Below are positions 25,691-34,229 of a stretch of 64,000 nucleotides of DNA, in pieces. The notes beneath the pieces are model-generated. The model saw nothing but the letters and a program-made list of their open reading frames with translations. It had not been told where the DNA came from and ran no database searches. The translations under genes and the position numbers were made by a program. The stretch is from Lachnospiraceae bacterium. Its GTDB lineage: Bacteria > Bacillota > Clostridia > Lachnospirales > Lachnospiraceae. Location: NCBI GenBank assembly GCA_910575565.1, contig CAJTFL010000014.1, positions 1-64,000 of the forward strand, in the 5' to 3' direction. The number at the start of each line of letters is the position of its first letter. Within the stretch, counting starts at the first letter, position 1.

Positions 25691-25708
25691 ATATTTTATC
25701 CTGTTCAA
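24743..25708 (-). CDS. Membrane-anchored partner protein, copy A (321 aa)
   Basis: N-terminal hydrophobic segment (WFIIIVITMSLV) then a large soluble part rich in Tyr, Asp and Trp: KECYIVRITDSDEDEF, KSIFLMGKRPDNELSQIF, RLFYPRNYLDTYDVEQGDYYP, LEIYKWWIDTPFYI. I do not recognise the family. The start is TTG, conserved in both copies, at good spacing from GGAGG/AGGAG; here it overlaps the TGA of an effector-tail remnant. Close paralogue of the gene at 33195-34178, lacking that copy's 6-residue ADADGY insertion. Position directly 5' of an effector-like gene, twice, and an outward-facing anchored form suggest an immunity or delivery partner; this is inference. Confidence 0.7.
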   Translation of the reverse strand: MNRIKYILEGWFIIIVITMSLVKKINIFQPKEVVLPAISMDMARGMVKEKECYIVRITDSDEDEFDFSRWYYRDGTEKKSIFLMGKRPDNELSQIFMGRERNSFLVKGYVHDELTDYLKEYKKLVFIVEEWYLIAPIKRDYGPEDYRQEQRLFYPRNYLDTYDVEQGDYYPTDAYDLTWERTLDYYLKQDGFYKIHPRWNGSEREWFLVYDEADSVKDNSGKIRYFEDGYAEEKIYIEGNSPEYLLNVDVLAAEYDDQKCTNFFMVKGDLRDSEDGIGRLEIYKWWIDTPFYIKNDSGYWISERYGFSRSDIEAGIYKSYR

Positions 25709-26050
25709 AACTTGCTCCTTCCTCCACCATGTATTTCTTCATTCTTTAGAAGCTCTCTTTTATCAGGCCAGGCTCCTACAGTAATCCGCTAATCATCAAA
25801 ATCATTTTCTGCATTTTTATCAGTACATATATTCCCTCCCCTATTGATAAGTAATGGGGTTTATCAATTACATACTTTTCTGGAATAGTTGGCAATTTGA
25901 GTTTCTTTTCATGCATTTCTATTTTTGCACTTGGTATTTTCTCTTGAGGTGTACCATAAAAATCGTATGTCTTTGCATAAGCAATTTCTTGTTTAATATT
26001 TGTTCCAGCTCATCTATCCGCTCATCAAACCAAGACACCGCTTGTTTTGG
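25705..26050 (-). pseudogene. Decayed C-terminal tail of another caspase-like effector copy
   Basis: The minus-strand frame ending at TGA 25705-25707 reads ITVGAWPDKRELLK and HGGGRSKF, matching the last 30 residues of the effector at 31729-33141 (IILGTWPDKRGFLK, SGGGGRKF), but is interrupted by an in-frame TAG just before. Upstream (25776-26000) another frame looks coding-like (AKTYDFYGTPQEKIP and IPEKYVIDKPHYLS) without a start, ending in TAG. The stretch is therefore gene debris, not regulatory DNA: at least one effector tail and part of a second gene, both inactivated. Confidence 0.65.
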
Positions 26051-26072
26051 GAAAAGGCATCTTGCTGCCTAC

Positions 26073-27194
26073 TTATTTTATATCTATGATTTGTGTTTGC
26101 AATGCACCTATTTTACTTGAAAAATAGTAATTAGTAATTTGACAGTTTTCATAGTAAATTCCCGAGAATCTTTCTCCGAATCTTTCCATATCCGCTTCTG
26201 AAAAATTCCACTTCTTCAATGGAATATGCATATCTTTTTTAGAATCAAAGTAATGCACTGATACATATGGTTCGTCTGTAAGTGCATGGATTGATACAAA
26301 AAAATTCTCCTCAACAATAATATTTCCAGGAAGTCCATTAAAAAATATCCATTCATCCATATCATCAATTTCTACTTTTTCAATCGGTTGAATATCCGTC
26401 CCATCCCACAGCATAAGGTTCCAGTAAGAGTCCGTATTCTCTTCAAGGTAAAAAAGACCTCTATCATTATAACTAACTAACACACTATTTTTTGCGTCAA
26501 ATATAGGTGTTAGCCTTTCATTTTCAAATTTAAAAAATAGGGTTTTATCCTTTTCAGGATGCTCACAAACGATTATTTCCTTGTTACTATTTATCATAAA
26601 ATTGGGCCTTTTTATCAATTCTAACTCACAGATTTCCTTTTCCTCTAATGTTTCTAAATCAATTGCTATTATTTTTGTATACTCTGTGGAATTGTTATGC
26701 CCATAAAGCAATGTACCACATATGTATTGTGGATTGAAAAACGTGATTTTTCTTCTATTTTCTATCTCCAAATCCGAATTATAAATAATAATCTCGCCAT
26801 TTCTCTCTTCTGTCTGTAAGACGCAGACTAATTGATCCTTATATTTAAAATGACGATATGTTCCCGTTACTTCCGGCAAAATTTCTTTAGGATACTTCCA
26901 TGAACCATAGTTACCAGTATTATCTTTGTCATAAAAAATAAGATTTGTATGCATCGAATTAATACACAAATATTCTCCAAATAAAGTAGCTTTATTATTC
27001 AGAGAATATGCCTGTCCATTTTTTGTTTCTATTTCAGTTTGGATTACATCCTCCACGGAAAATATCTTTGATGATGGTTCATTGCTAACTTTTGGATATG
27101 TTTGTGCATTATCTTTAATTTCATTGCCACTACAAGCACATAGGCCCAGGCACAATAAAATAGCCCCAAAAAATTTACGGATAAGAATCTGCAT
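26073..27194 (-). CDS. Putative lipoprotein, candidate immunity protein for the PAAR-lysozyme effector (373 aa)
   Basis: Start at the ATG giving MQILIRKFFGAILLCLGLCACSG, a lipoprotein signal with lipobox L-C-A-C. The mature protein is beta-rich with repeated strand pairs (HFKYKDQLVCVLQTEERNG, TKIIAIDLETLEEKEICEL, KNSVLVSYNDRGLFYLEE), consistent with a beta-propeller. It overlaps the end of the PAAR-like/lysozyme-like gene by 20 bp, so the two are coupled. A surface-anchored protein coupled to a wall-degrading effector is the expected layout of an immunity protein; that assignment is inference. Alternative: an extracellular component of the injection apparatus. Confidence 0.6.
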   Translation of the reverse strand: MQILIRKFFGAILLCLGLCACSGNEIKDNAQTYPKVSNEPSSKIFSVEDVIQTEIETKNGQAYSLNNKATLFGEYLCINSMHTNLIFYDKDNTGNYGSWKYPKEILPEVTGTYRHFKYKDQLVCVLQTEERNGEIIIYNSDLEIENRRKITFFNPQYICGTLLYGHNNSTEYTKIIAIDLETLEEKEICELELIKRPNFMINSNKEIIVCEHPEKDKTLFFKFENERLTPIFDAKNSVLVSYNDRGLFYLEENTDSYWNLMLWDGTDIQPIEKVEIDDMDEWIFFNGLPGNIIVEENFFVSIHALTDEPYVSVHYFDSKKDMHIPLKKWNFSEADMERFGERFSGIYYENCQITNYYFSSKIGALQTQIIDIK

Positions 27195-28422
27195 TTTTAT
27201 AGCCTCCTTTATACACAAGCATATCAACATCGTTCATATATTGAACTTTATAAGTTGAATTACCATTATACTCTTGCACAGCAAGCAATGCATTGCCATT
27301 TGTAACTTGTAATTTATTTGCGTATGTTTTAATGCCCAGTGCTATACTTAATAGCGGCGATGCAGCCTGATAATTGTAATGATAACAACCATCACTCTGT
27401 AAACTAAATAATCTGTCGGCAACAGGAGTATTATGAGTAGTTCTTGTTTTTTGATGGTTATATCTTGGATCAATAGCTACCGGTAAAACATAAGAACCAG
27501 TTAAATCAACAATTTTTACGTTTGTCGTTGTATCAAGATTATATGTACAATATTCATAAATCGTAGAATTTCTAGGATCTAAAACCTGCATCACATCAGC
27601 AGCAATATTCGCGTTAGGGCTTGGGCTATTAACATATCCCATCTTGCTTTCCTTCCACATCATAGCTTTTATGATTGCTCCATCTATATTTATGTTGAGC
27701 CTATCATTAAAATAATCTGTCCATCCTATAATATAACGATCATATCGTTCATAATTTCGATTTCCAGAATTACTTGCAGATATATATCTATCTAATGTTC
27801 TACTTCCTGCAATCTGTATTAAAGCATTATCGGCTTCCGTATCGGAACAATTACCCTCTAAATACTCATCGAGAATACCAAACCATTGTTCCTTACCTAT
27901 AGTGACCCTTTGTCCCGAATCTATTGGATAGATACATCCTCCTCCATAGTAACACAATATATACGAATTCGTCGTTGGAATCTGTCGGTATTCATTTGTC
28001 CTGGAATCATATACCTCAATTTCTTTTGTTAACGCCCCCCACTTTTTTGCTAATTGCATATAACACATATGTCCAGTTGCTGGTTTTGCCACTCCATCAA
28101 GACTTTCTGTTGCAGATACCTGGATTGTTTTTATTGCGGAAAGGCCTGCAAACCGCGGCGAATTACACACCCCAAATGTACCTCTGATATTTGTATCCTT
28201 ATCGATTAGCACTTCTGCGTTTCCTATTTTCGTATATTTTAAAGAACTTTTTCCTAATAACTGCTTTTTTGCACCATATTGACACGCTAATATCGCATCG
28301 CTTGTAAGAAACTCGTCATAAACATTGTTATAAGCTTTATCCTTTAACTCCAAATCCCGCAGCATCGCTGTCAAATGGTACTGTTCATCCTGTGAATTCG
28401 TTGATTTGCCCTTGTTTGACAT
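27175..28422 (-). CDS. DUF4280 PAAR-like tip protein with C-terminal lysozyme-like domain (415 aa)
   Basis: Residues 40-190 match DUF4280, a PAAR-like fold capping VgrG-type spikes: FLTSDAILACQYGAKKQLLG, a TFGVCNSP turn, a Cys-bearing ATGHMCYM segment and TNSYILCYYGGGCIYPI-x-x-GQ. From about residue 255 a transglycosylase/lysozyme-like region begins: AIIKAMMWKESKMGYV, with the Glu of KES in the catalytic position, and IAADVMQVLDP, followed by a helical end. This is a tip-plus-peptidoglycan-hydrolase architecture, as in specialised PAAR effectors of type VI systems. GAGGGAGG ribosome site. Neighbours fit: adaptor and spikes upstream, lipoprotein overlapping downstream. The DUF4280 call is firmer than the lysozyme call. 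Confidence 0.78.
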   Translation of the reverse strand: MSNKGKSTNSQDEQYHLTAMLRDLELKDKAYNNVYDEFLTSDAILACQYGAKKQLLGKSSLKYTKIGNAEVLIDKDTNIRGTFGVCNSPRFAGLSAIKTIQVSATESLDGVAKPATGHMCYMQLAKKWGALTKEIEVYDSRTNEYRQIPTTNSYILCYYGGGCIYPIDSGQRVTIGKEQWFGILDEYLEGNCSDTEADNALIQIAGSRTLDRYISASNSGNRNYERYDRYIIGWTDYFNDRLNINIDGAIIKAMMWKESKMGYVNSPSPNANIAADVMQVLDPRNSTIYEYCTYNLDTTTNVKIVDLTGSYVLPVAIDPRYNHQKTRTTHNTPVADRLFSLQSDGCYHYNYQAASPLLSIALGIKTYANKLQVTNGNALLAVQEYNGNSTYKVQYMNDVDMLVYKGGYKNADSYP

Positions 28423-28444
28423 TGTCCTCCCTCTCTTGTATAGA

Positions 28445-29014
28445 CTATTTCATTCTTATTGATAAAAAAATCTGCCGGGCTATCTCTTCCCACAACTCAT
28501 GTTCCTCATAAGGGCAACTAAAACTCCCTTGTAAGACTTTATCCTTGATTTGGGTCACACACATCAAATTATATATTTGCATATCCAATCCATAACTTTT
28601 GTATGAAAAAAGTCTATAGGATTGGCCTTCGCAATCCACCTCATTATAATTGTGAATTTTTAATATCGGATTAACTTGCTTCAGAACTAATTGGAAATGT
28701 GCCGCCACTTCTTCCAGACCATCTGATCCTTCTATTAAAATGTCAAATAAATTGAAGGTGAAATTAGCTGTCCCATCAAGGCTTGTCTTAATAATCTGTG
28801 GCCGATATTCTGAAGGATACTTCACCTTAGCAACCGCCTGAGGCATATTAATAAAAGATGTTGGCAATAAAATTTCCATCTGCTCATCAAACAGTTTCTC
28901 TGATGCAAATTCAATCAATTCTCTGTTTACATAAATCCCTGTTTCCAGTGTTGTATACGCTTTTTCTTTCTCTTTTTGCCGCAATTTAATGATTCTCTCA
29001 TCAGGAAACTCCAT
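28445..29014 (-). CDS. DcrB/DUF1795-like adaptor, Eag-chaperone-type (189 aa)
   Basis: Alternating strands with a DcrB/DUF1795 rhythm: EILLPTSFINMPQAVAKVKYP, FTFNLFD, a helix (LEEVAAHFQLVLKQVNP), YRLFSYKSYGLDMQIYNLM, VLQGSFSCPYEE and a final helix EEIARQIFLSIRM. In type VI systems, Eag chaperones with this fold sit next to VgrG and PAAR effector genes and load effectors onto the spike; here the gene lies between the spike genes and the PAAR-like effector gene, with 12 and 22 bp gaps. No signal peptide, so cytoplasmic. GGAGGGTG ribosome site. Fold assignment is by pattern only. Confidence 0.62.
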   Translation of the reverse strand: MEFPDERIIKLRQKEKEKAYTTLETGIYVNRELIEFASEKLFDEQMEILLPTSFINMPQAVAKVKYPSEYRPQIIKTSLDGTANFTFNLFDILIEGSDGLEEVAAHFQLVLKQVNPILKIHNYNEVDCEGQSYRLFSYKSYGLDMQIYNLMCVTQIKDKVLQGSFSCPYEEHELWEEIARQIFLSIRMK

Positions 29015-29025
29015 ATATCACCCTC

Positions 29026-30306
29026 CTATCCAACGATACCATCAATCCGTTCCGATGCCTTAATACAGGCTGTTACACTTTTTAGATAAACCTTTTTCCC
29101 GGCCTCTATTTTTATCCTTTTATTGGTTTTACATAAAATATTGCCATCGCTTAAGTGAAGCAAATGATCTCCTTCTTTTCTGGAGAATTCTAACTTTTCC
29201 TGGTATAACTTAATAACAGAACCTTCCATAGTTTCCAACTGTCGTTTTTCAAATGTCCATCCACGGTTAATAATAGCCTCTTCTTTATGTAAGCAACTAT
29301 TTGCTATTGCGCATCGCTCATCATTCCCGGGGATTGTTAAAAGCACAGTACTTCCAATTTCCGGCATTGCATACATAATATTCCCTGTCTCTGGACGCCA
29401 AGGAAACCAGTATTCACCGCACTCTTCATCCCTGTCCATTTCCAGCGCAATTTTTAACATTTCACCAGATATTGCAATTACTTTACCCCAAAAACCACAT
29501 CCTGAGATCGCGCAATTATATTGTATCGTTTGATCCAAAACGGATTCACTCCCCAACGTATAAGTAAAAATAAGCTCATCATGAAATACGCACTCTCTGC
29601 GCAATATAATCAGTTCCTCTCCCTTATATATCACTTTGTCACCAATTTTGTATGCATTTCTACTGTTAACGATATATACCTGCCTTTTTAGAATCGGATC
29701 AAAATTTAAATCATATGAATGCTCTGCTGGCAATACAACCCGCTTACCATTTCTCATGCCAAACCAAAAAGCAGGTTTTCCGGTTATCACATCACATAAA
29801 ATATATTTATTCAAATGACTGGATATCCTTCGGAGAAATTCCCAGTCTGTTTCTCGATATTGGATCAAAGGTTTTTGTAACTTTGTGTTTTTCCCAATCA
29901 AAGAAATCACACTTGCTCCGGTGTAATCCGCTACTTTTCTTGCTAATGCTGCATATGTCATATCCTTATCCTGAAAAGAACGAAACTGTTTTACTATATC
30001 CAGCTTCCAGGTTGCTGATATCCCTTCTATTTCAATTTGTGCGCACCTGCCTTCAAAGGAGATAACACTATTCCTCACCAAACCATTAAATAGCACCTGT
30101 TCTTTTTGCTCTTCAAAATAAGTCACTATTATGCAATTCCCGGAACAATTCTCATTCTGGTATCTTACTGCTGCTTCATATGAAATATCACCGTATAATT
30201 TCAGATGGGCATGGTCATTGATACACCACTGCATATGAAACCTTGTCACACTGCTTAATGGAATGTCCGTTCTTATTTTTAAAATTTCATTAATGTTTAG
30301 TTCCAT
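29026..30306 (-). CDS. VgrG/gpD-like spike protein 1 (426 aa)
   Basis: Central spike protein of a contractile injection system. N-terminal half: gp27/gpD-like barrel, with the family signature IQYRETDWEFLRRISSHL at about residues 145-165 and ILCDVITGKPAFWFG. After residue 270 a gp5-like OB-fold: GFWGKVIAISGEMLKI, YWFPWRPETGNIMYAMPEIG and TVLLTIPGNDE. A short C-terminal beta stalk follows (EKLEFSRKEGDHLLHLS, IKIEAGKKVYLKS). In T6SS and phage tails this trimer tops the tube and punctures the target envelope. The stalk is shorter than in the neighbouring spike. Tight spacing (11-15 bp) with its neighbours indicates one operon. Confidence 0.85.
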   Translation of the reverse strand: MELNINEILKIRTDIPLSSVTRFHMQWCINDHAHLKLYGDISYEAAVRYQNENCSGNCIIVTYFEEQKEQVLFNGLVRNSVISFEGRCAQIEIEGISATWKLDIVKQFRSFQDKDMTYAALARKVADYTGASVISLIGKNTKLQKPLIQYRETDWEFLRRISSHLNKYILCDVITGKPAFWFGMRNGKRVVLPAEHSYDLNFDPILKRQVYIVNSRNAYKIGDKVIYKGEELIILRRECVFHDELIFTYTLGSESVLDQTIQYNCAISGCGFWGKVIAISGEMLKIALEMDRDEECGEYWFPWRPETGNIMYAMPEIGSTVLLTIPGNDERCAIANSCLHKEEAIINRGWTFEKRQLETMEGSVIKLYQEKLEFSRKEGDHLLHLSDGNILCKTNKRIKIEAGKKVYLKSVTACIKASERIDGIVG

Positions 30307-30321
30307 ATTATCCCCTTGCTC

Positions 30322-31713
30322 CTAATGAAGTTTAATCTGCATTCCTTCAAAAGATATGTCATCCTTAATTGTTATTACAGAATCTCTCTGCTTTAATTTA
30401 ATTCCCGACTTTGCATTTAGTTGAACGTCATCTGTTTGGCTTGTGATCGCTATCTTTCCATTAGCTTCAAGTACAATAGAACCAGCACTCTTCATCCTGA
30501 TCCCCTTTTGATCGGATATTTCAATATGAGTGCCATTATTATTAGTAAGCATAATATGATCAGGCGTCAAGCTTATTTCTTTACCATACCTGTTTTTTAA
30601 ATATTTCCTTTCAGGATTGGTACGCTCATCACTATATTCGTGAACTGCACTGCTCACATAAGCATCTGCTGCTCTTTCAGAAGGAAAATTCAATCGTATC
30701 GTATCCCCTGGTTCCGGCATACAATACCAGCCAGTTCCATCCGGCGATGAATAAATTGTAGAAAAGGGAAACCATTGGTATCCGGTATCTCCTCTATTTT
30801 CGTCTTCCGCTAAACTTACTTGTACCTTATCAGCTTTTACCCTTTTTACGATTCCCTTTAATCCTGCTCCTATAAGGTTCCAATTGTATTGACGGACTAC
30901 CCTTAACCCTTGCAGGGATTTCAAATAATAGGTATGGTATAATTCACTTCCTCGCATTTCTGATTCAACACGATAAATCCAGAGAACTTTACCCAAAAAT
31001 TCCAAGCAATTACCTATTTCATAAATTTCCCTTACTGTTATTGCATAATATACGCAGTCCTCCTCAGAAATGCGGAGCCCATTTGCGTTTTTCTGTTCGT
31101 ATTCTTCCAAGTTTCTACATATTTTATAGGGTATATTTTGTGAGATAGTCTTTTTCCCTAAATTCGGAAATCCAAAATGATATTTAACCCCTCCTGTTTT
31201 TGTATTCGGTATCACCACCGTATTTAAACAGGAAGCTAAACGTTTTATAAAAATCCAGTCATTTTCCTGATATTGAATCAAAAATTCTGGAATTTTTTCC
31301 TCTTCACCCTCAGCCAAAATTACTCCATGATTATCATATAATTTATTGCAAATTCCAACTACCTGTTTATAGGTAAGGTCTTTGTCCTGAAAGGTTCTAG
31401 TGTGACATTTTTGCTCCATCAAATAGGTTCCTGTTTTTATCTGAATCTTCATCATCGCGATATGTCCGGCAACTGCTATATTAAAATCCGTAAGGCATCC
31501 ATATAACAATGTATGCTGTTCACCCCCCATCTCTTCGGCTGTTATTTTCACCATTTTTTCCTTTTTAGCAAGATTAAGATACATTTCCAACATATTAAAT
31601 GGAATATTTCCTTCTATGTTTACTTCCCCATGTTCATTTACCTGTTTAATGCCTTTATAGCTGACCACAACCAGTTCTGAAAATGGTTCAACGATTATTT
31701 TGTCCGCTCTCAT
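30322..31713 (-). CDS. VgrG/gpD-like spike protein 2 with longer beta-helix stalk (463 aa)
   Basis: Paralogue of the next gene. gpD signature LIQYQENDWIFIKRLASCL at about residues 145-165; OB-fold region YQWFPFSTIYSSPDGTGWYC and MPEPGDTIRLNFPSE; then a repetitive C-terminal stalk typical of gp5/VgrG beta-helices (TPDHIMLTNNNGTHIEISD, KGIRMKSAGSIVLEANG, KIAITSQTDDVQLNAKSG). The stalk end is a short charged loop with no added effector domain. Two different spike proteins in tandem may form alternative tips or a heteromeric spike in which one acts as hub and the other as spike. Start behind AAGGGAGAAAA. Confidence 0.87.
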   Translation of the reverse strand: MRADKIIVEPFSELVVVSYKGIKQVNEHGEVNIEGNIPFNMLEMYLNLAKKEKMVKITAEEMGGEQHTLLYGCLTDFNIAVAGHIAMMKIQIKTGTYLMEQKCHTRTFQDKDLTYKQVVGICNKLYDNHGVILAEGEEEKIPEFLIQYQENDWIFIKRLASCLNTVVIPNTKTGGVKYHFGFPNLGKKTISQNIPYKICRNLEEYEQKNANGLRISEEDCVYYAITVREIYEIGNCLEFLGKVLWIYRVESEMRGSELYHTYYLKSLQGLRVVRQYNWNLIGAGLKGIVKRVKADKVQVSLAEDENRGDTGYQWFPFSTIYSSPDGTGWYCMPEPGDTIRLNFPSERAADAYVSSAVHEYSDERTNPERKYLKNRYGKEISLTPDHIMLTNNNGTHIEISDQKGIRMKSAGSIVLEANGKIAITSQTDDVQLNAKSGIKLKQRDSVITIKDDISFEGMQIKLH

Positions 31714-31728
31714 TTTTCTCCCTTCTGC

Positions 31729-33141
31729 TCAAAACTTTCTGCCTCCTCCGCCAGATATCCTTTCATACTTTAAAAACCCTCTTTTATCAGGCCATGTCCC
31801 TAAAATAATCAGCAAGTCATCAGCAACGTTATTTACCATCGGATATTGCAGACAGCCCTTATCTGAATAACCATACCGATTTCCGTGTTCATCCTTTCTA
31901 TCCCTATCCTTTTTTCTTTCCCGTTTAATTTTCCATTCCTCTGAAACCGGATATACAACAATATTCTCTGCTATATATTTCGCAGTTTCTCGATCATTCT
32001 CTCCAATTATTAACGTAATCAGTTCTGTAGAAATCCCCTCTAAGTTATCATGGTATATTCCTCTCGCCCAATTGATTATATCCGAAACAGACGTGTCAAA
32101 AAATTTACCCGGAAAATTAAATGCTGCATTTATCTCATCCATTGTTGCGTTTATAAAAATATAATTAGATCGCGCATTTTGAAAGGCAAACGTCACCCCG
32201 CCTACTTTATTAACCCACTTTTGCGCAAAGCGCTCTCCTTTTCTATCTGCTGTTCCCGTATTGCATGTATAAAACCTGGTTACTACATCGCTGCAAAAAG
32301 CTTTTTCCTCCAATTCCTCAATTTCCGGCGTTCGAAAATTAATCATACTTTCCCAGTCTATATTTCCGCCTTTCTTTTTTTCAATTTCATTCAGATTATA
32401 TGCAAAAGATAATTGCGTTTCATCTCCCCCTGTAAATATAGGTGTCTGTCCATGGGCAAACACGGATAAATACTTAATTTTTGTTTTTTCTCTAAGGGTT
32501 CCCGAACCATCCTGGGCTTTCGTATTAATATAATGAATAAACCCTGTCCTATTTTCAATAAACTGTATTTTTATTCCTAAATTCTCGGCTGTTTTAGAAA
32601 AGTGCTCTCTGTCACAGTCATCAGAACTATATACATAACCATGTACAAATACGATCCAGGTAATGTTCGCAGGATCCACTCCCTCAATCATCAAATTGTC
32701 AATATCATGTAACGCGGTTTCTATAAATTGATATTTAAAACCTTCAACTTGCAGGCCAGATACTACAATCCATTCTTTCTCTTCTACCTGGGCGGAACCC
32801 ATGTGAGCTGCCCCGGTAGTTACCTTATTGAGTGCTACGTTTGTCTTCACAAAATACCCGCCATTTTCTCCCGTTTCGATCGCTATCCTGCCAACTTGCG
32901 CAAAACTATTTAAAAACCTGAGATCTGTTTCTGTCCGGATCATACTATCGCTTTTTACCCGAACCACTTGCGGCTGGGATGCCAATATCGACTGATATAT
33001 TTGGCTCTGAAAACCAGCTTTAAAATACGCCCTTCCCTTTTTCTCTTCTTTTACCGAAATTTCTGTGCTATTTGCTTTGATTTTTATTGCCTTCCCATTA
33101 AAATTAAAATTATCCGACAAGCTAAAATAAGTTTTTCCCAT
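31729..33141 (-). CDS. Putative caspase-like (clan CD) protease effector (470 aa)
   Basis: No close family name, but the catalytic pattern of clan CD peptidases is visible: a hydrophobic strand KIKYLSVFAHG with His230-Gly, and about 60 residues later a strand ending VVTRFYTCNTGT with Cys293, followed by ERFAQKWVNKVGGVTFAF. Residues 1-130 are a conserved beta-rich N-terminal region that may serve as loading signal; 155-205 hold another strand-helix block (IVFVHGYV). The C-terminal 100 residues are charged and end in SGGGGRKF. No signal peptide. It lies between its anchored partner and the spike genes. Alternatives: a regulatory or self-processing protease. Confidence 0.62.
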   Translation of the reverse strand: MGKTYFSLSDNFNFNGKAIKIKANSTEISVKEEKKGRAYFKAGFQSQIYQSILASQPQVVRVKSDSMIRTETDLRFLNSFAQVGRIAIETGENGGYFVKTNVALNKVTTGAAHMGSAQVEEKEWIVVSGLQVEGFKYQFIETALHDIDNLMIEGVDPANITWIVFVHGYVYSSDDCDREHFSKTAENLGIKIQFIENRTGFIHYINTKAQDGSGTLREKTKIKYLSVFAHGQTPIFTGGDETQLSFAYNLNEIEKKKGGNIDWESMINFRTPEIEELEEKAFCSDVVTRFYTCNTGTADRKGERFAQKWVNKVGGVTFAFQNARSNYIFINATMDEINAAFNFPGKFFDTSVSDIINWARGIYHDNLEGISTELITLIIGENDRETAKYIAENIVVYPVSEEWKIKRERKKDRDRKDEHGNRYGYSDKGCLQYPMVNNVADDLLIILGTWPDKRGFLKYERISGGGGRKF

Positions 33142-34160
33142 GGACGGTTTTCCTCTTGTTCATAATACGCAACACACAATTTTTTATCCGCATCTCATCG
33201 ATAACTCTTATAGATCCCGGCTTCTATATCAGACCGGCTAAATCCATATTTTTCGTTAACCCAACATCCAAAATCATTTTTTAAGTAAAAAGGGTTGTTT
33301 ATCCACCATTTATAGATCTCCAACCGTCCAATGCCATCTTCATTATCCCTTAAATCACCTTTAACCATAAAAAAATTAGTGCACTCTTGCTTATCATATT
33401 CGTTTGCCAAAACATCCACATCCAGGAGATACTCCGGGGAATTGCCTTCAATATATATTTTTTCTTCCGCATAGCCATCCGCATCTGCATAGCCTTTCTC
33501 AAAATAACGTATTTTGCCGCTGTTATCTTTTACCGGCTCCACCTCATCATATACCAAAAACCATTCCAATTCACTCCCGTTCCACCTGGAACGAATTTTA
33601 TAGAATCCGTCCTGTTCTAAATAGTAATCCCGTGTTCTCTCCCAGGTCAAATCGTAAGTATTGGTCGGATAGTAATCACCCTGTTCCACGTCATATGTAT
33701 CCAAATAACTTCTTGGATAAAATAAACGCTGTTCCTGCCGGTAATCTTCCGGTCCGTAATCACGTTTTATTGGCGCTATCAAATACCATTCCTCTACGAT
33801 AAATGCCAATTTCTTAAACTCTTTAAGATGGTCCGTCAATTCTTCATGGACATATCCCTTAACCAGGAAGCTGTTGCGCTCTCGCCCCATAAATATTTGC
33901 GACAGTTCATTATCCGGGCGATTTCCCATCAGAAATATTGATTTTTTTTCTTTCCCGTCCCAATAATACCATCTGGAAAATTCAAATTCGTCCTCGTCAG
34001 AATCTGCAATCCTGACAATGTAACATTCCTTTTCTTTTACCATCCCCCTGGCCATATCCTTGGAAATTGCCGGCAATACTACCTCTTTCGGCTGAAAAAT
34101 ATCTGCTTTTTTGACCAAAGACCAGCCTGCCACAATTATCGCCAAACATCCCGCTAATAT
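32404..34160 (-). repeat. Copy B of a duplicated partner/effector module
   Basis: Second copy of the direct repeat at 23950-25690, same orientation, about 8.4 kb apart. It contains the intact effector's first 245 codons and the partner gene. The two copies differ by scattered substitutions and one 18-bp insertion in copy B (around 33475), implying fairly recent duplication. Confidence 0.85.
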
Positions 34161-34178
34161 ATATTTTTTCATGCCCAA
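33195..34178 (-). CDS. Membrane-anchored partner protein, copy B (327 aa)
   Basis: Near-identical paralogue of the protein at 24743-25708 with a 6-residue insertion (ADADGY) near residue 230. N-terminal membrane segment or signal (YILAGCLAIIVAGWSLVKK), then a soluble part with the same KECYIVRIADSDEDEF, FLVKGYVHEELTDHLK, RLFYPRSYLDTYDVEQGDYYP and LEIYKWWINNPFYL blocks. TTG start at 34178 (GGAGG 9 nt upstream); an ATG 6 nt later is the alternative. Followed after 53 bp by the caspase-like effector gene. Function unknown; immunity or chaperone role inferred from the twice-repeated pairing. Confidence 0.7.
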   Translation of the reverse strand: MGMKKYILAGCLAIIVAGWSLVKKADIFQPKEVVLPAISKDMARGMVKEKECYIVRIADSDEDEFEFSRWYYWDGKEKKSIFLMGNRPDNELSQIFMGRERNSFLVKGYVHEELTDHLKEFKKLAFIVEEWYLIAPIKRDYGPEDYRQEQRLFYPRSYLDTYDVEQGDYYPTNTYDLTWERTRDYYLEQDGFYKIRSRWNGSELEWFLVYDEVEPVKDNSGKIRYFEKGYADADGYAEEKIYIEGNSPEYLLDVDVLANEYDKQECTNFFMVKGDLRDNEDGIGRLEIYKWWINNPFYLKNDFGCWVNEKYGFSRSDIEAGIYKSYR

Positions 34179-34229
34179 AACTTTCTTCCTCCTTCATCTG
34201 TCCTATCACGCTTTGTCATCCTGCACTTT

